Shown here in pieces: positions 5,136-8,024 of a DNA stretch of 8,024 bases. The stretch is from positions 1-8,024 of the forward strand of contig JAOTYV010000231.1 of assembly GCA_029861675.1 (NCBI GenBank), in the 5' to 3' direction. This DNA comes from Alphaproteobacteria bacterium. Lineage in GTDB: Bacteria; Pseudomonadota; Alphaproteobacteria; UBA8366. Made by a program: the position numbers and the translations under genes. The notes beneath the pieces were generated by a model. It made no database searches. It worked only from the letters and a program-made list of their open reading frames with translations, and had not been told where the DNA came from. How positions within the stretch are numbered: the first letter of the stretch is position 1; each line of letters starts with the position of its first letter.

Positions 5136-6437
5136 TCATGCCGGTTTCCCGCCGAGCCGGACCGCGATCGACAACGCGTGCGCACCGAGGCCTTCCGCCT
5201 CGGCCAAGGTCACGGCCGCCGGTCCAATCCGCGCCAGGCTCGCCGCATCGCACGCCACCAGCGACGTGCGTTTCATAAAATCGGTTACGCCCAGGCCCGA
5301 CGAAAATCGCGCGCTGCCGGAGGTCGGCAGGACATGGTTCGGCCCCGCCACATAGTCGCCAACCGCTTCGGGCGTGTGGCGGCCCAGGAAAATCGCACCG
5401 GCGTTTCGCACGCGCCCGGCCAAGGTATCCGGATCGGCGATTGCAAGTTCGAGATGCTCCGGCGCGATGCGGTCGATCAGGGGAATCGCCTGGTCCAGTG
5501 CGTCGACCACGATGATCGCGCCGTGGCGCTGCCAGCTTTCCCGGGCGATTTCCTGACGATCGAGCCCGTCAAGCGCCGTCTCGGCCGCCGCCGCCACCGC
5601 GTCGGCGAATGCCGCGTCATCGGTAATCAGGATCGATTGCGCCGCGGCATCATGCTCCGCCTGGGACAGCAGGTCGGCCGCGATCCAGGCGGGATCGTTT
5701 TCGCCGTCCGCAACCACCAGGATCTCCGACGGTCCGGCAATCAAATCAATCCCGACCCGGCCGAAAACCTGCCGCTTCGCGGCCGCGACATAGGCATTGC
5801 CCGGCCCGGTGATGATATCCACCGGGTCGATGGTCGCCGTACCGAATGCCAGGGCGCCGATCGCCTGCGCCCCGCCCACGCGGTAGATTTCCGTCACTCC
5901 GGCGATTTCCGCGGCGGCGAGCACCAACGGATTGATCACGCCGTCGGGCGTCGGCACCACCATGGCGATACGCGCCACGCCGGCGACCTGTGCAGGAATG
6001 GCGTTCATCAGCACCGAACTGGGATAGGCCGCACTGCCGCCAGGCACGTAAAGACCTGCCGCGGCCACCGGCGTCCAGCGCGCGCCGAGGACGACACCCT
6101 GCGGGTCGGTATAGCGCAGGTCTTCCGGAATTTGACGTTCGTGAAACGCCCGAATGCGGCCGGCCGCCATTTTTAGGGCATCAATCGCCGCAGGCGCGCA
6201 TTGTGCCGACGCGCCGGCGATCTCCTCCGGTGCGAACCGGATGTCCGGCCCGGTCAGCGTCAACCGGTCGAACCGTTTCGTATACTCGATAAGGGCCGCA
6301 TCTCCGCGCAAGCGAAGATCACCGAGGATTTTCGCGACGACGGCGTCGACATCCGCCTCGGTCTCTCGTTTGGTTTCGAGGAACCCCGCGAAGGCATCCG
6401 CGAAACCGGGATCCGCGCCGGTCAGCCTAAGCGGCAT
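5136..6437 (-). CDS. hisD: Histidinol dehydrogenase HisD
   Basis: HisD catalyses the last two steps of histidine synthesis, the NAD-dependent oxidation of L-histidinol to L-histidine through the aldehyde. The 433-residue length is normal. The zinc ligands are in place: Q259 and H262 (LLSQAEHDA), D361 ([14 protein letters not shown]) and H420. The catalytic pair E327-H328 sits in APEHLELA. Other family blocks are [12 protein letters not shown] (130-141), [14 protein letters not shown] (187-200), [16 protein letters not shown] (211-226) and [10 protein letters not shown] (235-244). The ATG at 6437 overlaps the end of hisG by 11 bp, so translation of the two is probably coupled. UPF0262 follows 10 bp after the TGA. 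It is complete, with no missing active-site residue. Confidence 0.98.
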   Translation of the reverse strand: MPLRLTGADPGFADAFAGFLETKRETEADVDAVVAKILGDLRLRGDAALIEYTKRFDRLTLTGPDIRFAPEEIAGASAQCAPAAIDALKMAAGRIRAFHERQIPEDLRYTDPQGVVLGARWTPVAAAGLYVPGGSAAYPSSVLMNAIPAQVAGVARIAMVVPTPDGVINPLVLAAAEIAGVTEIYRVGGAQAIGALAFGTATIDPVDIITGPGNAYVAAAKRQVFGRVGIDLIAGPSEILVVADGENDPAWIAADLLSQAEHDAAAQSILITDDAAFADAVAAAAETALDGLDRQEIARESWQRHGAIIVVDALDQAIPLIDRIAPEHLELAIADPDTLAGRVRNAGAIFLGRHTPEAVGDYVAGPNHVLPTSGSARFSSGLGVTDFMKRTSLVACDAASLARIGPAAVTLAEAEGLGAHALSIAVRLGGKPA

Positions 6438-7089
6438 TCGCGACCTCCCGGAAACGGTCGATCCAGTCGCCGATTTCTGCGGGCCGCGTCTTCAAGGCGG
6501 CCCGGTTGACCACCAGCCGGCTGGTGATTTCAGCGATCGTCTCCACTTCGACCAGACCGTTTTCCTTCAAGGTTTGCCCGGTCGACACAAGGTCGACAAT
6601 CCGCCGGCACAGCCCCAGGCTCGCCGCCAATTCCATCGCGCCGTTCAGCTTGATGCATTCGGCCTGTACGCCGCGCGCGGCAAAATGACGTCGTGTGACG
6701 TTGGGATATTTCGTCGCCACACGAATATGGCTCCAGCGGCTGGGGTCCTCCGCCTGGACCAGTTCCGGACGGGCCGCCACGGCAAGCCGGCAGCGCCCGA
6801 TTCCCAGATCGACCGGCGTGTAATATTCGGAATAGTCGAACTCCATCAACACGTCTTTCCCGGCGACACCGAGCTGCGCGGCGCCATTGGCGATGAAGGT
6901 GGCGACATCGAAGCTGCGAACACGGATAAGGCTTAGGTTCGGGATATTGGTCGCGAATTGAAGCTGCCGGGATCGCTCATCCTCGAAGGCCGCTTCGGGC
7001 TCGATTCCGGCACGCCGCACCAGAGGCATAACCTCATTCAGAATGCGGCCCTTGGGCAGGGCCATGACCAGCGGTTCATTGGCGCGCAC
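6427..7089 (-). CDS. hisG: ATP phosphoribosyltransferase catalytic subunit, short form HisG
   Basis: HisG catalyses the first committed step of histidine synthesis, joining ATP and PRPP to give phosphoribosyl-ATP. The 220-residue product is the short form (HisG_S), which lacks the C-terminal histidine-binding regulatory domain. Visible motifs are [10 protein letters not shown] near the N-terminus (7-16), [10 protein letters not shown] (74-83) and the PRPP-binding loop [16 protein letters not shown] (164-179). Short HisG needs the regulatory partner HisZ for activity and feedback inhibition; hisZ is not in this window and must lie elsewhere. Translation starts at GTG (7089) with GGGAG eight bases upstream. 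An internal ATG at 7065 would cut off residues that belong to the first strand. The gene opens the his part of the train and overlaps hisD by 11 bp. Confidence 0.97.
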   Translation of the reverse strand: MRANEPLVMALPKGRILNEVMPLVRRAGIEPEAAFEDERSRQLQFATNIPNLSLIRVRSFDVATFIANGAAQLGVAGKDVLMEFDYSEYYTPVDLGIGRCRLAVAARPELVQAEDPSRWSHIRVATKYPNVTRRHFAARGVQAECIKLNGAMELAASLGLCRRIVDLVSTGQTLKENGLVEVETIAEITSRLVVNRAALKTRPAEIGDWIDRFREVANAA

Positions 7090-7120
7090 GATATCGGCTC
7101 CCGGTTCGAAAAGGGCGATC

Positions 7121-7150
7121 CTTATCGCATAGGCCGCGGCCCATTGTCAC
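7121..7150 (-). promoter_or_regulatory. Promoter candidate for the hisG operon
   Basis: In the 83-bp gap before hisG the minus strand reads GTGACA (7150-7145, five of six match to TTGACA), an 18-bp spacer, then GATAAG (7126-7121). A start about seven bases on would leave a leader of roughly 24 nt containing the GGGAG ribosome binding site. The spacer includes the perfect palindrome GGCCGCGGCC (7141-7132). No leader peptide or his attenuator is visible in this short gap. Confidence 0.35.
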
Positions 7151-7172
7151 CGTCTTGGGTGGGTATGCGGCA

Positions 7173-8024
7173 TTATCCGTTGTAAAAGGGCATACCCCGG
7201 TGGCGCAGCCATAGCCGCACCAAATGACGCTTGCGGCCGGGGTCGGGATAGTCACGGAATGCCGTCCGCTTGTGTCCACAGCGGCGGTTATCGAGAATCT
7301 GCACCTGACCCGGCTCAAACACGAATTCCTTCCATAGGCCAGGGTCGGCCATGACCTCTTCCAGCGCCTCCAGCGCGGCCTGTCCTTCGGCATCGATCGG
7401 CTCGCCCGCCAAATCGTGTCCGTTCTTGATCTGAAACCACGAATGCCGCGCGAGCAGACCGCCCTTGTCGGCCGCAAACACGGGATGCTCGATGATCTGC
7501 ACGTCATCCGGCGCGTGTTCCCGCTGCCGGTCGAACCAATAGGGGCGGTACAGGCGCGACAGCAGGTCCGGATGGCGTTCCAGCATGACATTGTGGACAG
7601 CCGGGAAACTGATGATCCGGCTGATCCCGCCTTCCATGGATTTTTGCAGACACAGCAAGGAGACATAGTCCGGCGGGCACAGGTTATAGCTGTTGTCGGT
7701 GTGAAAGTTCTGCTCGACATTGGTGATATCCGGACGCACGCCGTTGCCAGGTTTTTTGCCGGTATCGCGAACGTCATAGATCATCCGCCCGTCCCATTTT
7801 TGCGCCACCGGCCGCGCGATCATCGATGCGAGAAGCCAATACAGCGCGATCGCGATTTCCGGATGGCCGGGCGCTATCGGCAGCTTATCCAGCAATACGA
7901 AGCCGACACCGTCGCGCAATATGGCACTCGCCTGCTCCATCGCCAAGTGACACTGCGGCATGGCGAAATCCGCCGGCCGCAGAGCGACAATCGGCAAAGG
8001 GTTGTTGCGCAATTCCGCCGCGAC
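7173..8024 (-). CDS. TauD/TfdA-family Fe(II)/2-oxoglutarate dioxygenase, 5' end outside window
   Basis: The visible 283 codons are open to the window edge. The true start is likely upstream; the only start-like codon near the edge is a TTG (8012) with no support. Numbering from the first visible codon, the iron ligands are H108 and D110 in NFHTDNSYN and H251 in DNRRCGHKRTAF. Arg266 or Arg270 in RKRHLVRLWLR is the candidate for binding 2-oxoglutarate. The order HxD, then a distal His, then Arg, and the DNRR..H.RTAF block place it in the TauD/TfdA superfamily. Such enzymes use O2 and 2-oxoglutarate to hydroxylate or oxidatively cleave small organic acids; the substrate cannot be read from sequence. 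It is on the same strand as hisG, 83 bp upstream, but a promoter candidate lies between them, so it is probably not part of the histidine operon. Confidence 0.85.
   Translation of the reverse strand, partial: VAAELRNNPLPIVALRPADFAMPQCHLAMEQASAILRDGVGFVLLDKLPIAPGHPEIAIALYWLLASMIARPVAQKWDGRMIYDVRDTGKKPGNGVRPDITNVEQNFHTDNSYNLCPPDYVSLLCLQKSMEGGISRIISFPAVHNVMLERHPDLLSRLYRPYWFDRQREHAPDDVQIIEHPVFAADKGGLLARHSWFQIKNGHDLAGEPIDAEGQAALEALEEVMADPGLWKEFVFEPGQVQILDNRRCGHKRTAFRDYPDPGRKRHLVRLWLRHRGMPFYNG

Noticed and set aside
5178..6176. Plus-strand open frame of 332 codons opposite hisD
   Set aside because: It lies wholly within a complete HisD with all active-site residues, and its Arg/His-rich translation is a shadow of the GC-rich codons.
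7090..7172. A histidine leader peptide or attenuator before hisG
   Set aside because: The 83-bp gap has no run of His codons and no terminator hairpin with a T-run.

Overview
The window looks like part of an alphaproteobacterial chromosome. The reasons are high G+C coding DNA, a UPF0262 gene (a family I know almost only from Alphaproteobacteria), and the conserved order hisG-hisD-UPF0262-LMW phosphatase-maf-RNase E/G-yacG followed by tRNA-Phe. I cannot name a genus. All confident genes lie on the minus strand, so transcription runs from high to low coordinates.

Right side (7173-8024): the 5'-truncated end of a TauD/TfdA-type Fe(II)/2-oxoglutarate dioxygenase. Next comes a compact gene train from 7089 to 1885: short-form hisG and hisD (overlapping by 11 bp), a UPF0262 protein, a low-molecular-weight phosphatase, maf, an RNase E/G-family protein and the small zinc protein YacG. 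Gaps from hisG to the RNase gene are 31 bp or less or are overlaps, so this is probably one operon. It mixes the first and last enzymes of histidine synthesis with nucleotide-pool cleaning (Maf), RNA processing (RNase E/G) and gyrase control (YacG). A plausible promoter sits before hisG. The infA gene, often found between the phosphatase gene and maf in relatives, is absent here.

Middle (1713-1884): tRNA-Phe(GAA) with its own promoter candidate, after a weak terminator candidate for yacG. Region 975-1712 has no confident protein gene. It holds a strong plus-strand intrinsic terminator (1361-1393) that no annotated gene explains, so it may end a small structured RNA. It also holds two minus-strand open frames that would join into one of about 120 codons if a run of nine G/C pairs were one base shorter.

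Left side (1-974): the 5' part of a secreted Sel1-repeat protein with seven complete 36-residue repeats, running off the window.

Most of the window is ordinary housekeeping DNA. I see no convincing new defence or mobile system. The part most worth a second look is the 975-1712 spacer.
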